Part shown: in pieces, positions 8,705-16,703 of the stretch | How positions within the stretch are numbered: the first letter of the stretch is position 1 | Layout: every line of letters begins with the position of its first letter | Source of the DNA: Rhizobium nepotum 39/7 | Lineage (GTDB): Bacteria; Pseudomonadota; Alphaproteobacteria; Rhizobiales; Rhizobiaceae | Direction of reading: 5' to 3' | DNA: 64,000 bases | NCBI RefSeq assembly: GCF_000949865.1 | Contig: NZ_JWJH01000002.1 | Location: 248,001-312,000 of the forward strand | Position numbers and translations under genes: made by a program | The notes under the pieces: model-generated | Seen by the model: the letters and a program-made list of their open reading frames with translations, nothing else | Databases searched by the model: none | Told to the model about the DNA's origin: nothing

Positions 8705-9100
8705 CTATTCCGTCACCGCCCTGAAACGCATTTCCGCAAGGAAATTCCGTGTCTTCGGCTCGCGCCGCGAGCGGGTGGAGAGAAATTGCAGATTGACGAG
8801 CGAGACGCCGGCGAGCGGAAGGGCTGCGTCGTCGAGCAGGATTTTCACCCGCTCGGCGATTTCCTCCGCGCGTTTGCGGCCATTGGCATCACCCCAGATT
8901 TGAAGCGACAGAAAATGCTCCTCGGCCTTTTCCGTCGCCGTCGAATAATCGCGGCTTTCGAGATCGCCGATGACGATTGACGGCAAGAGCCCACGCGACA
9001 AAAGCCGATCAACGACGCCACCGGGGGTGAGCGCCACCAGCGCGGCGTCCCCGGCAAGCCTTGTGAAAATTGCCTTTAAAAGCGGGTTTGCGGCGCTCAC
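8705..9100 (-). CDS. GTA tail completion protein, DUF3168 (g8-like)
   Basis: A 131-residue DUF3168 protein, the tail terminator/completion factor. Features include the N-terminal LLKAIFTRLAGDAALVALTP helix-strand region, VIGDLESRDYSTATEKAEEH and LSLQIWGDANGRKRAEEIAE, and the C-terminal AEMRFRAVTE strand. Its ATG overlaps the g7 stop by 4 bp (ATGA). The next structural gene, g9, lies 1.3 kb further on, past the MFS gene. Length and motif order are typical. Confidence 0.9.
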   Translation of the reverse strand: MSAANPLLKAIFTRLAGDAALVALTPGGVVDRLLSRGLLPSIVIGDLESRDYSTATEKAEEHFLSLQIWGDANGRKRAEEIAERVKILLDDAALPLAGVSLVNLQFLSTRSRREPKTRNFLAEMRFRAVTE

Positions 9101-9432
9101 GGGCTTTCCTCCTCGCAGCGGCAGACGATGAAGCGGCCGGTTTCGTCCGGGTCCATCACGGTGCGGATCGCCAGAATACGCCGGCCCTTGCGAAAGCGCA
9201 TGCCGGCGGCGATATCGCTGCGCCAGGCCAGCCAGACGCGGTGGGTTATCGTCACGCCCTCGGCGGAGGCCCGTTCGTGGGACGTATCGGACACGGGTTC
9301 GATCGCGGCCCAGAGCGAGCGCAGGACATTCCAGCTTTCCGCAGCACCGCCCTGCCCGTCCGGCGTTTGCATGCGCACGTCCAGTTCCAGCCGCGCCGTC
9401 AGCTTGCCGGGGTCGAGAAAAACGAGGTTCAT
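9097..9432 (-). CDS. GTA head-tail adaptor (g7-like)
   Basis: A 111-residue head closure/adaptor protein: LDPGKLTARLELDVRM, QGGAAESWNVLRSLWAAIEP and THRVWLAWRSDIAAGMRFRK are the usual blocks of the phage head-tail joining family (SPP1 gp16-like). It probably forms the ring that seals the portal-connector complex. It starts 3 bp after the g6 stop and overlaps g8 by 4 bp. Assignment follows family pattern and gene order. Confidence 0.9.
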   Translation of the reverse strand: MNLVFLDPGKLTARLELDVRMQTPDGQGGAAESWNVLRSLWAAIEPVSDTSHERASAEGVTITHRVWLAWRSDIAAGMRFRKGRRILAIRTVMDPDETGRFIVCRCEEESP

Positions 9433-9435
9433 GGC

Positions 9436-10005
9436 TTAAAACCCCACACGGCAGAAAGGCGACACCAGCCGCTCATAACCGGCGGGAACGCCCGCCGGCT
9501 GGTTTTCCAGAGCGACGGCGCCACGAAAGGCGAACATCTGGGCCACATGCATCAGCATGGCTCGTTTCAGCGTATCGGGCACATCCGTTCCCGCCTCGCC
9601 ATAACCGGCAGCGAAGTCGATTTCGATGCCGTTCATCGCCCGCCCAGGCGCTGGCGGATCGCGCAGCCACAGCCTTGCGGGCCGCGCCTCGCCGTCGAGC
9701 AATCTGTCGGCGGCGGCGATGTCGGTCGCGCGCCCCTTACCATCGAAAACAACAATCGTTTCGATGGCTTGCACCGGTCCCTTGCCAATCGGAATCACGC
9801 CGTTCGGCGGCCATCGGTCGAGATAAAGCCGCCATGTCTGACGTATGAGGCAAAGCCCGGTCGTGCGTTCCAGATGTTCGCGGGCGGTACGGATCAGCGC
9901 GGCGAGAAGCGCGTCCTCATCGGCGGTATCGAGACGCAGATGCGCCTTGACCTCGGCAAGCGTCAGCGGCTCCGCCTGCGGCGGATGAATGAGGGCATAG
10001 GTCAT
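9436..10005 (-). CDS. GTA head-tail connector (g6-like)
   Basis: A 189-residue connector of the gp6-like family (TIGR02215 type): LTLAEVKAHLRLDTADEDAL and REHLERTTGLCLIRQTW are diagnostic. The reading frame extends upstream to 10113, but ATG at 10005 is chosen because GGAG lies 5 nt before it and the extra 36 codons read through a palindromic intergenic repeat (10062-10090). It follows the capsid gene in the conserved order. The protein likely docks on the portal ring. Confidence 0.9.
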   Translation of the reverse strand: MTYALIHPPQAEPLTLAEVKAHLRLDTADEDALLAALIRTAREHLERTTGLCLIRQTWRLYLDRWPPNGVIPIGKGPVQAIETIVVFDGKGRATDIAAADRLLDGEARPARLWLRDPPAPGRAMNGIEIDFAAGYGEAGTDVPDTLKRAMLMHVAQMFAFRGAVALENQPAGVPAGYERLVSPFCRVGF

Positions 10006-10061
10006 GGGGTCTCCGGAGAAGATGGCAATCGCGTGAGTGAGTGAGTGGGTGGGTGCCACTT

Positions 10062-10090
10062 GTTTCTTCTCCCCGAGATGGGAGAAGAAA
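10062..10090. repeat. Palindromic repeat, family A (short copy), between capsid and connector genes
   Basis: A near-perfect hairpin with 12-nt arms (TTTCTTCTCCCC / TGGGAGAAGAAA) and a 4-nt centre in the 104-bp gap between the capsid stop and the connector ATG. It matches the terminal palindrome of longer copies at 22655, 39872 and 55184. Its transcript could fold between the two cistrons and lower downstream expression relative to capsid. Confidence 0.75.
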
Positions 10091-10109
10091 CGGGCCGAGA
10101 CATCTACCT

Positions 10110-11378
10110 TCAACTCACCCCGAACTTCACCAGCTTGATCGCCTCGAAGTTCTGCACGCCGCCGCCCACACGTTTGGTGGTGTAGAACAGCACATAGGGT
10201 TTCGCCGAATAGGGATCGCGCAGGATGCGGACGCCGGTGCGGTCGACGACGAGGTAGCCGGCGCGGAAATCCCCGAAAGCGATGCCGAAGCTGTTTGCCG
10301 TAACGTTCGGCATGTCCTCGGCTTCCATCACCGGGAAGCCCATCAGCGAGGCGGGCTGGCCGGCAGCGGCTGGCGGATGCCAGAGATAGGCGCCGGTCGT
10401 GTCCTTGAAGCGGCGCAGCGCCCCTTGCGTCTTGCGGTTCATCACGAAGTTGCCGTTCTGGCGATGGCCGGCCTTCAGCCCATAGACGGCATCCAGCAAC
10501 ACATCCATCGGCCCGGCGGAAGCAAAGCCGCCCGCAACACCAGTCGCGACATAACCGATATTGCCCCAGCTCCAGTTGTCGTTGGTGACGGCCGTATAGG
10601 AGAGGAAACCCTTCGGCCTGTTGACGCCGTCGCCGGTGACGAAGGCGGCAGCCTCCTGCTCGGCAAAGGCGATATCCACTTCCGAAGCGATCCAGGCCTC
10701 GATATCGACCGCCGCGTCATCCAGCAGACCCTGCGTGGCCGCAGGCATGGCGTAGAGTTCCATGGTCGGGAAGGACAGTTCGGCAAGCTGCGGCGTCGCC
10801 GTCTGCGGACGGGCCGCCGTTTCGGAGACCCAGCCGGTTGCCAGTCCGCCGGGCGAAAACGGCTTTTTCAGCACGGCGGTGGACACCTGCCGCACGGTCG
10901 CCAGTGATCGGATCGGCGAAATCGCCGTCATGCGGCGGCCGATCTCGCCATCCGTTTCGGTCGGCAGCAGAAAACCGCCATCGGCACCGCTTGATCCGGC
11001 AAAGGCCTTGGCCTCCAGATCGCGCAGCGCGCCCTCCTCGCCCCGGCGGATATAGGCCTCGAAGGCGGCCTTGTGCTCATCCAGATCGGTGGAGTGCGCC
11101 TGCTTGCGGCCAAGTGCCGGACGCGCCTTCTTGAGCGCCAGATCGTCCATGATCCTGCGGTTGTCATCGAGCGCCTTGTCGATGCGGTCGAGCTTGTCGC
11201 GGGTCACGACATCAGCGCCCATCTTGCGCTCAATATCGGCAAGCCGCTGGTCGTTGGTGTCGCGGAAGACCTCGAACGCCTCCATGAATTCGTCGAAGGC
11301 CGCCGTCATCGTGTCGGGCACGGCCTTTACCTGCGGCGCGACGGTCATTGCGGCCGGTCTGGTGGTCTGGTCTGTCAT
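10110..11378 (-). CDS. GTA major capsid protein, HK97 fold (g5-like)
   Basis: A 422-residue HK97-family capsid protein. Residues about 20-100 are a charged, helical scaffold-like delta region (FDEFMEAFEVFRDTNDQRLA, DKLDRIDKALDDNRRIMDDL). The mature shell domain begins near GSSGADGGFLLPTETDGEI and includes GLATGWVSETAARPQTATPQ and YAMPAATQGLLDDAAVDIEA, classic for the family. The upstream g4-like protease would remove the delta region. AAGGA lies 8 nt before the ATG. A palindromic repeat follows the gene. Confidence 0.95.
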   Translation of the reverse strand: MTDQTTRPAAMTVAPQVKAVPDTMTAAFDEFMEAFEVFRDTNDQRLADIERKMGADVVTRDKLDRIDKALDDNRRIMDDLALKKARPALGRKQAHSTDLDEHKAAFEAYIRRGEEGALRDLEAKAFAGSSGADGGFLLPTETDGEIGRRMTAISPIRSLATVRQVSTAVLKKPFSPGGLATGWVSETAARPQTATPQLAELSFPTMELYAMPAATQGLLDDAAVDIEAWIASEVDIAFAEQEAAAFVTGDGVNRPKGFLSYTAVTNDNWSWGNIGYVATGVAGGFASAGPMDVLLDAVYGLKAGHRQNGNFVMNRKTQGALRRFKDTTGAYLWHPPAAAGQPASLMGFPVMEAEDMPNVTANSFGIAFGDFRAGYLVVDRTGVRILRDPYSAKPYVLFYTTKRVGGGVQNFEAIKLVKFGVS

Positions 11379-11414
11379 GTCGCCATCCTTGTGTCGGAAG
11401 TGTTTGTCGGGAAG

Positions 11415-12005
11415 TCAGCGTTTGAAGGCGGTGTCGAAAAGCGAGCACGCGGCGCGGCGCATGGTGCGCACCAGTTCGGTCTCGCGGTCGCGGAAGAAAC
11501 GGGCGTGCTTGACGTCGGAGACCCTGGCCGACGGCAGCATCGGAAAGGTCACGACGGAGATTTCCCAGAGATCGGCTTCCAGAATGCGCCTGACGCCGGA
11601 ACGTGCCGCCTTGCCGGAGCGCCCCTCCTTACTGGAACGCACCGTGCGAAAACCGATGGACAGCCCGTCCAGCGCGCCCGTCTTCATCAGCGAATGCACC
11701 TCGCGGGAGCGGGCGACGCCGGGGGCCAGAACGCCCTCGACGTAAAGGCCGCGCTCATCCTCGCGGATGGTGCGCCATGCGCCGATAGGCTCGGCCGGAT
11801 CGTGCTGATAGAGCATGCGGATGCCGGCCGCGCCGCGTTCCTCGATCGAGCGGCGGAAAGCACCGCGCTCGATCACGTCGCGACCGAGATCGACCTCGCC
11901 GAAGACGCTGGCATAACCGGAAAACGTGCCGTCGCCGGATATGCCGCACAGTTCCAGATTGGCGAATTTGCGCGTGGCGGGGCGCGGCCCGCGATAGACG
12001 TGCAT
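11415..12005 (-). CDS. GTA prohead protease (g4-like)
   Basis: A 196-residue HK97-type serine protease (U35/S78) that matures the capsid. The N-terminal GTFSGYASVFGEVDLGRDVI is diagnostic; catalytic His68 lies in MLYQHDPAEPIG and Ser116 in LDGLSIGF, with an acidic residue in the following ILEADLWEISVVTFPM strand. AGGAG precedes the ATG with good spacing. It lies 36 bp upstream of its presumed substrate, the capsid gene. All catalytic elements are present, so the enzyme looks intact. Confidence 0.93.
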   Translation of the reverse strand: MHVYRGPRPATRKFANLELCGISGDGTFSGYASVFGEVDLGRDVIERGAFRRSIEERGAAGIRMLYQHDPAEPIGAWRTIREDERGLYVEGVLAPGVARSREVHSLMKTGALDGLSIGFRTVRSSKEGRSGKAARSGVRRILEADLWEISVVTFPMLPSARVSDVKHARFFRDRETELVRTMRRAACSLFDTAFKR

Positions 12006-12047
12006 GGGAAACTCCTGCGATGTGAAGAAAGGGGAGCCGCGTGGAGG

Positions 12048-12368
12048 TTAAGCGCGCGGACGGGCGTTGTAACGGTCGGCTACGCGCACCAGCAGGCCAA
12101 GCCCCCACCAGGCCACCATGCTGGCCGCGGCCGAGCCCGCCACCATGATTTCGCGGCCGGAAAGCGCGCCGGCGATATCAAGCTGCTGCACGATCCACAG
12201 GCCGACCGGCCCGCCGAAGATCATGCCGCAGGAGACCCCGGTGATGAAACGGCTCGCCGCTTCGCGTTTGCTTTTCGGCAGGAGATAGACGAGCGACACA
12301 CCCGCGCCTGCCACGGCACCGGTGATGCGGGCGGCCCAGATGCCGGCCTCATTGGCGAATTCAGACAT
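12048..12368 (-). CDS. Small membrane protein of the GTA cluster (g3.5 position, DUF6107-like)
   Basis: A 106-residue protein with hydrophobic segments around residues 14-30, 42-60 and 72-92, separated by short basic loops (LPKSKREAASR). It sits between portal and protease, where R. capsulatus has g3.5, and resembles small rhizobial proteins called DUF6107. The function is unknown; a holin-like or assembly role is possible because an endolysin-like gene is in the same cluster, but that is inference only. The Shine-Dalgarno is weak. Confidence 0.75.
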   Translation of the reverse strand: MSEFANEAGIWAARITGAVAGAGVSLVYLLPKSKREAASRFITGVSCGMIFGGPVGLWIVQQLDIAGALSGREIMVAGSAAASMVAWWGLGLLVRVADRYNARPRA

Positions 12369-12555
12369 GGGTAATCATTCCGGTTTAAGATGTGAAAAAT
12401 CGGACAGACGCGCCGCGTCGTCCTCGGGTCAGTTGCGCACTTTCAAAACGCCGTTTCGCGAGTCTTCAGAATCGCTTGGGCGGCAGACCTCACAAAACGA
12501 TTCCGCTGGTTCATAAATTGCTCGAAGATGCGATCCGGTACGGCGGCCTCGCCGC

Positions 12556-13722
12556 CTAGTACCCGACCGCCTCCCGTTTTTCCTCGTCGGTCAGAAACGA
12601 CGCCGCGCCGATGCGCGTCCACAACGCGTCCCGCTCGCCGGCAAGCCCGGCGACCCTGTCGAGATCCGGCTCCAACCGTAGCCCGGCGCCGAAAATCGGC
12701 GACAGCCAACCGCAGAGCCTTGCCGCCGTGCGGTTGACCAGCGGCAGCACGGTGAGGCGATAGAAGGCGCGGTTCGCTTCCTGGTAATTGGCATAGGTAT
12801 TGTCGCCGGGAATGCCGATCAGCATCGGCGGCACACCGAGCGACAGCGCGATGTCGCGCGCGGCACCGTTGCGTGCTTCCAGAAAATCCATGTCGCGCGG
12901 CGAAAGTCCCATCGCCTTCCAGTCAAGCCCGCCTTCCAGAAGCAGCGGCCGGCCCGCATTCATCGCGCCCTGATAACCTTCCTCCAGCTCGCGTTTCAGC
13001 CGTTCATACTGCTCGGTGGAAAGATTGCCGCCTTCCTTCGGCTGGTAGACCAGCGCGCCGGAAGGCCGGGCGGAATTGTCGAGCAGGCGCTTGTTCCACT
13101 GGCTTGCGGCATTGTGCAGATCGAGAGCGGCCCCCGCAGAGGCGAGCGGCGCGAACCCTGCGCGGTCGTCCAGCGGATGGAAAAGCTTCAGATGCAGCAA
13201 TCCCAGCCCATCACGATCAGTGGCGATGCGCCTGATGGCACGGCCTTCGGCACGGTAGTCGTAACCCACCGGCCAGCCATCTGCCCCCTCGACGATGCTG
13301 ACCCGGTCGGGCCGCAGAAGATGCAGTTCGCGCAGGCGCTCGCCGATCAGCAGCGGCTCGACATAGGCGTTTCCGGCCAGCATCAAATGGCCGTAAAGCG
13401 CCTCGAAAAAATCCGGCCCGCCCATATGGGCGCTCGGCTTGGCCAGAAGCGTCAGCAGCGGATGATCGCCGATCTCCTCATCGCCATCGTAAAGCAGCCA
13501 GCTCACCGACGCCGAGGCTTCCGCCACCATGCGGGCGGCACGGTGCGCCACAGGGTTTTTCATGAAGCCTTCACGGGCAAGTGCGGCATAGGAGCGGCCG
13601 GACCAGAAGGCTTGGCCGCCCTGCGCCGCCACCGCCATGAAGCCACCCGTTGCCGTTTTGCGTTCGGGCACGGCTCTGCCATCCGCCGGGCGCCGCCACG
13701 GCAGGGAAAACGGAAATCGCAT
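12556..13722 (-). CDS. GTA portal protein, HK97 family (g3-like)
   Basis: A 388-residue portal protein, the dodecameric DNA channel and docking site for the terminase. It shows the family blocks FMKNPVAHRAARMVAEASAS, LMLAGNAYVEPL, LLRPDRVSIVEG, RAIRRIATDRDG and LGVPPMLIGIPGDNTYANYQ. AAGGA is 8 nt from ATG at 13722. The next gene upstream is not the terminase: an endolysin-like gene, a Dabb gene and a palindromic repeat separate portal from TerL. About 190 bp between this gene and the small membrane protein gene show nothing recognisable. Confidence 0.93.
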   Translation of the reverse strand: MRFPFSLPWRRPADGRAVPERKTATGGFMAVAAQGGQAFWSGRSYAALAREGFMKNPVAHRAARMVAEASASVSWLLYDGDEEIGDHPLLTLLAKPSAHMGGPDFFEALYGHLMLAGNAYVEPLLIGERLRELHLLRPDRVSIVEGADGWPVGYDYRAEGRAIRRIATDRDGLGLLHLKLFHPLDDRAGFAPLASAGAALDLHNAASQWNKRLLDNSARPSGALVYQPKEGGNLSTEQYERLKRELEEGYQGAMNAGRPLLLEGGLDWKAMGLSPRDMDFLEARNGAARDIALSLGVPPMLIGIPGDNTYANYQEANRAFYRLTVLPLVNRTAARLCGWLSPIFGAGLRLEPDLDRVAGLAGERDALWTRIGAASFLTDEEKREAVGY

Positions 13723-13762
13723 GGAATTGTCCTTGTTTTGATGCTGCGCGGCATCTGCATGC

Positions 13763-13876
13763 CGTCACCCCGGACTAGATCCGGGGTCCAGCGTGATCAA
13801 GTCCTTGATCGCGTAAGACTCTTCTCACGGCGCAGACGCGCCGTGGCTGGATGCCGGATCTAGTCCGGCATGACGG
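13763..13876. repeat. Mosaic palindromic repeat, family B
   Basis: About 114 bp made of two terminal palindromes. The left arm contains CCCCGGACTAGATCCGGGG and the right arm GCCGGATCTAGTCCGGC, joined by a centre with GACGCGCCG-type sequence. A related element lies at 20786-20901 with the same core (CTGGATGCCGGAT). It occupies the gap between portal and Dabb genes, splitting the GTA head genes. Confidence 0.75.
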
Positions 13877-13950
13877 AGGAATAGTTTACGCCTATTGTCC
13901 GCAAACCGAGCACAGATGCGCCCCCGCCCTCTTTGAGGAAAAGAGAACGC

Positions 13951-14259
13951 TTACCGGATCGGCGCTTTTACCGCCGTATCGCTGTTGAAATCGGCGGCCA
14001 CACGGGTTTCACGCAGCGGCTTTACCGTGCGGGTCGACAGATCGTAGGCGGGGTCGGCCTTGTAGGCTGCCAGCGCCGCCTCGTTTTCAAACTCGCCATA
14101 GACGATGAAATCGACCGAATTGCCCCATTGGTCCTTCTTCACGTTTTCGCCGATTTCCAGCTTCAGCGAATGCGGTATCGCGGTCAGGCCTGAAAGCCCC
14201 TTGCGCACGGAGTCGCGGTTTTCCTCGGGAACGGTGAAAAAAACGATATGGCGGATCAC
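13951..14259 (-). CDS. Stress-responsive Dabb (dimeric A/B barrel) domain protein
   Basis: A 102-residue single-domain protein: IRHIVFFTVPEE at the start and LKLEIGENVKKDQWGNSVDF are the two conserved blocks of the Dabb family, small dimeric ferredoxin-like barrels of mostly unknown function. An ATG at 14274 is in frame, but GTG at 14259 has AGGTG 5 nt upstream and gives the usual family N-terminus. It lies between the endolysin-like and portal genes on the GTA strand. Dabb proteins are not known virion components, so it is more likely a passenger. Confidence 0.85.
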   Translation of the reverse strand: MIRHIVFFTVPEENRDSVRKGLSGLTAIPHSLKLEIGENVKKDQWGNSVDFIVYGEFENEAALAAYKADPAYDLSTRTVKPLRETRVAADFNSDTAVKAPIR

Positions 14260-14316
14260 GGTGTCACCTGTCATGCAAAATTCGAATTCGGCCTTGCCGG
14301 CGCAAATAACGGGTTA

Positions 14317-14955
14317 TCATCTGGCCCGCGCCGGTTCAATCCGCGCTGCGACAAGGGCGCGATGAAATGCCCGCCCATAATCGCCGACAAGCCGCGCCCG
14401 GTCATTGCCGTTGATGATTGCGCGCGCACCTTCCCAATCCTCGCGCTCACCGCTGAAGAAATCGGAAAGCCTGCGGCCGGTAAAGCTGCCGGCTGCCATG
14501 CCACGGATCAGGATCGCGGTTGCCACATCCGGCTCCATGGCCCGCTCGGGGCGTGCCAGCAGGTCAACTCCTGTCAGCGCCGACATAGCCCCATAGTTGC
14601 GGCGATGCGTCAGCTGCACGAAGCCGCGCCCCAGCCAGCTTTTGCCGTCAGCGTCCGGCCGCCAATAGGGTTTGCGCACCATCGGCAGCCGGCCCGCCGC
14701 AAAAGCCCGGTCGAGCCTTGCGATCGCCTCCGCATCGTTTGCCGCCAATGTCTCGCGCACCGGCTGCATGGTCGCCGCCGTTTCATGAAATGTCGTGGCC
14801 AGCATATAGGCCAGAAAGCGCGGATCGCCGCCCGTCAGCGCCTTATCGAAACCCGCCAGTATCGTCCTCGTTCCGGCAAGCTGTGCGGCGCGCAGGCGAC
14901 CGCTAAAGATGGAAATTCGTACCGACGCGAAGAATCGCGCCTCGTCATAGGCCAT
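14317..14955 (-). CDS. GH19-like lysozyme / endolysin in the GTA cluster
   Basis: A 212-residue protein resembling phage GH19/chitinase-class endolysins. ATTFHETAATMQPVRE carries the catalytic-type Glu after His, and SWLGRGFVQLTHRRNYG is the family's substrate-cleft block; MEPDVATAILIRGM follows. ATG at 14955 has AGGAG 6 nt upstream and is preferred to the in-frame start at 15003. No signal peptide is seen, so a holin or another route would be needed for export. In R. capsulatus the GTA endolysin gene is outside the structural cluster; here one sits beside the terminase and portal genes. The exact hydrolase family should be confirmed by profile search. Confidence 0.82.
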   Translation of the reverse strand: MAYDEARFFASVRISIFSGRLRAAQLAGTRTILAGFDKALTGGDPRFLAYMLATTFHETAATMQPVRETLAANDAEAIARLDRAFAAGRLPMVRKPYWRPDADGKSWLGRGFVQLTHRRNYGAMSALTGVDLLARPERAMEPDVATAILIRGMAAGSFTGRRLSDFFSGEREDWEGARAIINGNDRARLVGDYGRAFHRALVAARIEPARAR

Positions 14956-15087
14956 AGCCGGCTCCTGAAAATCGGGGGCGATCACCCCTTCAAGTTTTTC
15001 CACATGACGGCCGTCAGAACTAAATCGATTTGAAAAAATCCTAATCGATTTTAATCCGCAGGCCGGGGTTTCGAGGTAAAAAATTTC

Positions 15088-15116
15088 TTGAATTCCGCAA
15101 CCTTGGAGCGCTAACT
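15088..15116 (+). promoter_or_regulatory. Candidate sigma-70 promoter for the 35-codon ORF
   Basis: TTGAAT (15088-15093) and CTAACT (15111-15116) are separated by exactly 17 bp in an AT-richer stretch upstream of a strong Shine-Dalgarno. The -35 is good; the -10 is only a moderate match. Confidence 0.35.
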
Positions 15117-15167
15117 CCGTTCATCGCGCAATTGTGCAGCGTTGATCATTCAAGGAGGAATGCCACC

Positions 15168-15275
15168 ATGACAGCGACAATCCCCCAGACCGTTTATGAC
15201 CGTCTCGAAAACGAGTGGCGCCAGATGCGCGAAACCGGCTCTCAGCCGAAACCGGCGCAATCTCCGAAGAAATAA
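15168..15275 (+). CDS. Putative 35-residue microprotein, plus strand
   Basis: A short ORF (MTATIPQTVYDRLENEWRQM, then a polar tail ending PAQSPKK) with an unusually strong Shine-Dalgarno, AAGGAGG at 15152-15158, 9 nt before the ATG. A candidate promoter lies upstream and a 7-bp hairpin (15285-15302) just downstream, so it has the layout of a complete small transcription unit. It lies opposite to the GTA genes, between endolysin and terminase. I do not recognise a family. The first 20 residues could form an amphipathic helix. Confidence 0.55.
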   Translation: MTATIPQTVYDRLENEWRQMRETGSQPKPAQSPKK

Positions 15276-15284
15276 AGACCGCTC

Positions 15285-15302
15285 GCGTTTATCGCTAAAC
15301 GC
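15285..15302 (+). terminator. Hairpin after the 35-codon ORF
   Basis: GCGTTTA (15285-15291), loop TCGC, TAAACGC (15296-15302): a perfect 7-bp stem 9 nt after the stop codon, followed by only three T residues. It could terminate or protect the small transcript. Confidence 0.35.
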
Positions 15303-15443
15303 TTTGCGCACTCGACATTGTCCCCGGCAGGTTCTGACCGGGGCGAACATGTGTCGATTGTGGAGATTTGACACGGCATCATCGCGTGGTTTTAGCTGCC
15401 GGAATAACAATAGGGCGGCGGCGTTCGGACCGGAGGTGGCGTC

Positions 15444-16703
15444 TCACATCCCCCGCACCCTCGGCTCGCCGGCAACCGCCGTCGTCAGCGCCGTTATCGC
15501 CCAGACCAGCGCATCCAGCCGGTCGGGCGAGCGCCCGGAGGATAGTCCGCCGGGTCCGAAATCCGCCATCTGATCCTCAAGCTTTTCAAACCGTGCGGCG
15601 TGGCGCACCCTGCCCTGTTCGTAAAGTGCGGCCACCGGCTCGGCTCGGGTGAACTTGCCCCGGCTTGCCCGCACCAAGGTCAGCGGCAGGTTGGCGTCTA
15701 TGCTCTGCAGCATCGCCCGCACCATCTCGCCGCCCTGATTGACCTCGGCCACCACCCGGTCAGCCTCATGATGACGGGCGGCGGCGACCACAGCCCGCGC
15801 CCAGCCGGCCGGCGTTTCGCCTTCCACCGAACAATCCGCAAGCACCACCAGTTTGCCAGACATGCCAAGTCCGGCCACGACGATGCCGCAGCAGGAATTT
15901 TCACCAATACCGGCGGGCGGATCGACCGCCACCACGATCCGCGTCAACGGCTCGTGCGCCGCGTCCACGATCGCTTCCAGATCGGCCCGTTTCCACAGCG
16001 CGCCTTCGCGCTCATCGATCAGTTCGCCGCCGATTTCCTGACGCCCCAGCCGCGTGCCGCCATAACGATCATGCATGGCTTTCAGAAAACCCGGCGAAAG
16101 ATTTTGTGCATTCATCGCCGTCGGCATGCGCGCCACCCGGCTCGAGGGGTCGGCGAGGAGCGCCTTCAGGAGCGGAATGGGCCGTGGCGTCGTTGTTACC
16201 AATTGCCGTGGGGCATCCCCCAGACGCAGGCCGAATTGCAGCATATCCCAGGTTTCCTGCGGATATTTCCATTTCCCGAGTTCATCCGCCCAGGCCATGT
16301 GGAATTGCGGCCCGCGCAGACTTTCGGGGTCTTCGGAGGAAAATATCTGCGCCATCGCCCCGTTTGGCCAGACGAGCCGCCGGCGCGTGACCTCGAAGAC
16401 GGGACGGCGGCGGCGCGCGATGCGACAGATGCCGGAAATGCCGTCGATCATCACCTCACGGGCATCCCCCAGCGTTTCCGCCACCAGCGCGATGCGCAAA
16501 TCCGAATGTCTCTCACGCGAGGCGATCCTGTGCACCCATTCGGCCCCGGCGCGGGTCTTGCCGGAACCGCGCCCGCCGATCAGAAGCCATGTCCGCCAGT
16601 CGCCCTCAGGCGGCTGCTGCGGCAGGTTGCCGATAAAACGCCAGTCGCGCAGAAGGGTAAAGACCTGTTCCTGCAGGCGCGGTTCGGGCGAAAGACCCCT
16701 CAT
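15444..16703 (-). CDS. GTA terminase large subunit (g2-like)
   Basis: A 419-residue packaging ATPase/nuclease. Walker A is GGRGSGKT at residues 43-50, Walker B with catalytic Glu is MAWADELGKW (Asp140, Glu141). The RNase-H-like nuclease acidic residues are visible as Asp261 (VAVDPP), Glu320 (VVAEVNQGG) and Asp394/Asp397 (SPDRLDALVW). ATG at 16703 is chosen over the longer frame to 16766: it matches the family N-terminus and overlaps the TGA that closes the extended g1 frame (ATGA). Everything needed for a functional headful-type terminase is present. Confidence 0.94.
   Translation of the reverse strand: MRGLSPEPRLQEQVFTLLRDWRFIGNLPQQPPEGDWRTWLLIGGRGSGKTRAGAEWVHRIASRERHSDLRIALVAETLGDAREVMIDGISGICRIARRRRPVFEVTRRRLVWPNGAMAQIFSSEDPESLRGPQFHMAWADELGKWKYPQETWDMLQFGLRLGDAPRQLVTTTPRPIPLLKALLADPSSRVARMPTAMNAQNLSPGFLKAMHDRYGGTRLGRQEIGGELIDEREGALWKRADLEAIVDAAHEPLTRIVVAVDPPAGIGENSCCGIVVAGLGMSGKLVVLADCSVEGETPAGWARAVVAAARHHEADRVVAEVNQGGEMVRAMLQSIDANLPLTLVRASRGKFTRAEPVAALYEQGRVRHAARFEKLEDQMADFGPGGLSSGRSPDRLDALVWAITALTTAVAGEPRVRGM

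Noticed and set aside
12443-12709. Minus-strand 88-codon ORF between portal and small membrane protein genes
   Set aside because: Most of it lies in another frame of the portal gene and the rest has no family features or ribosome binding site.
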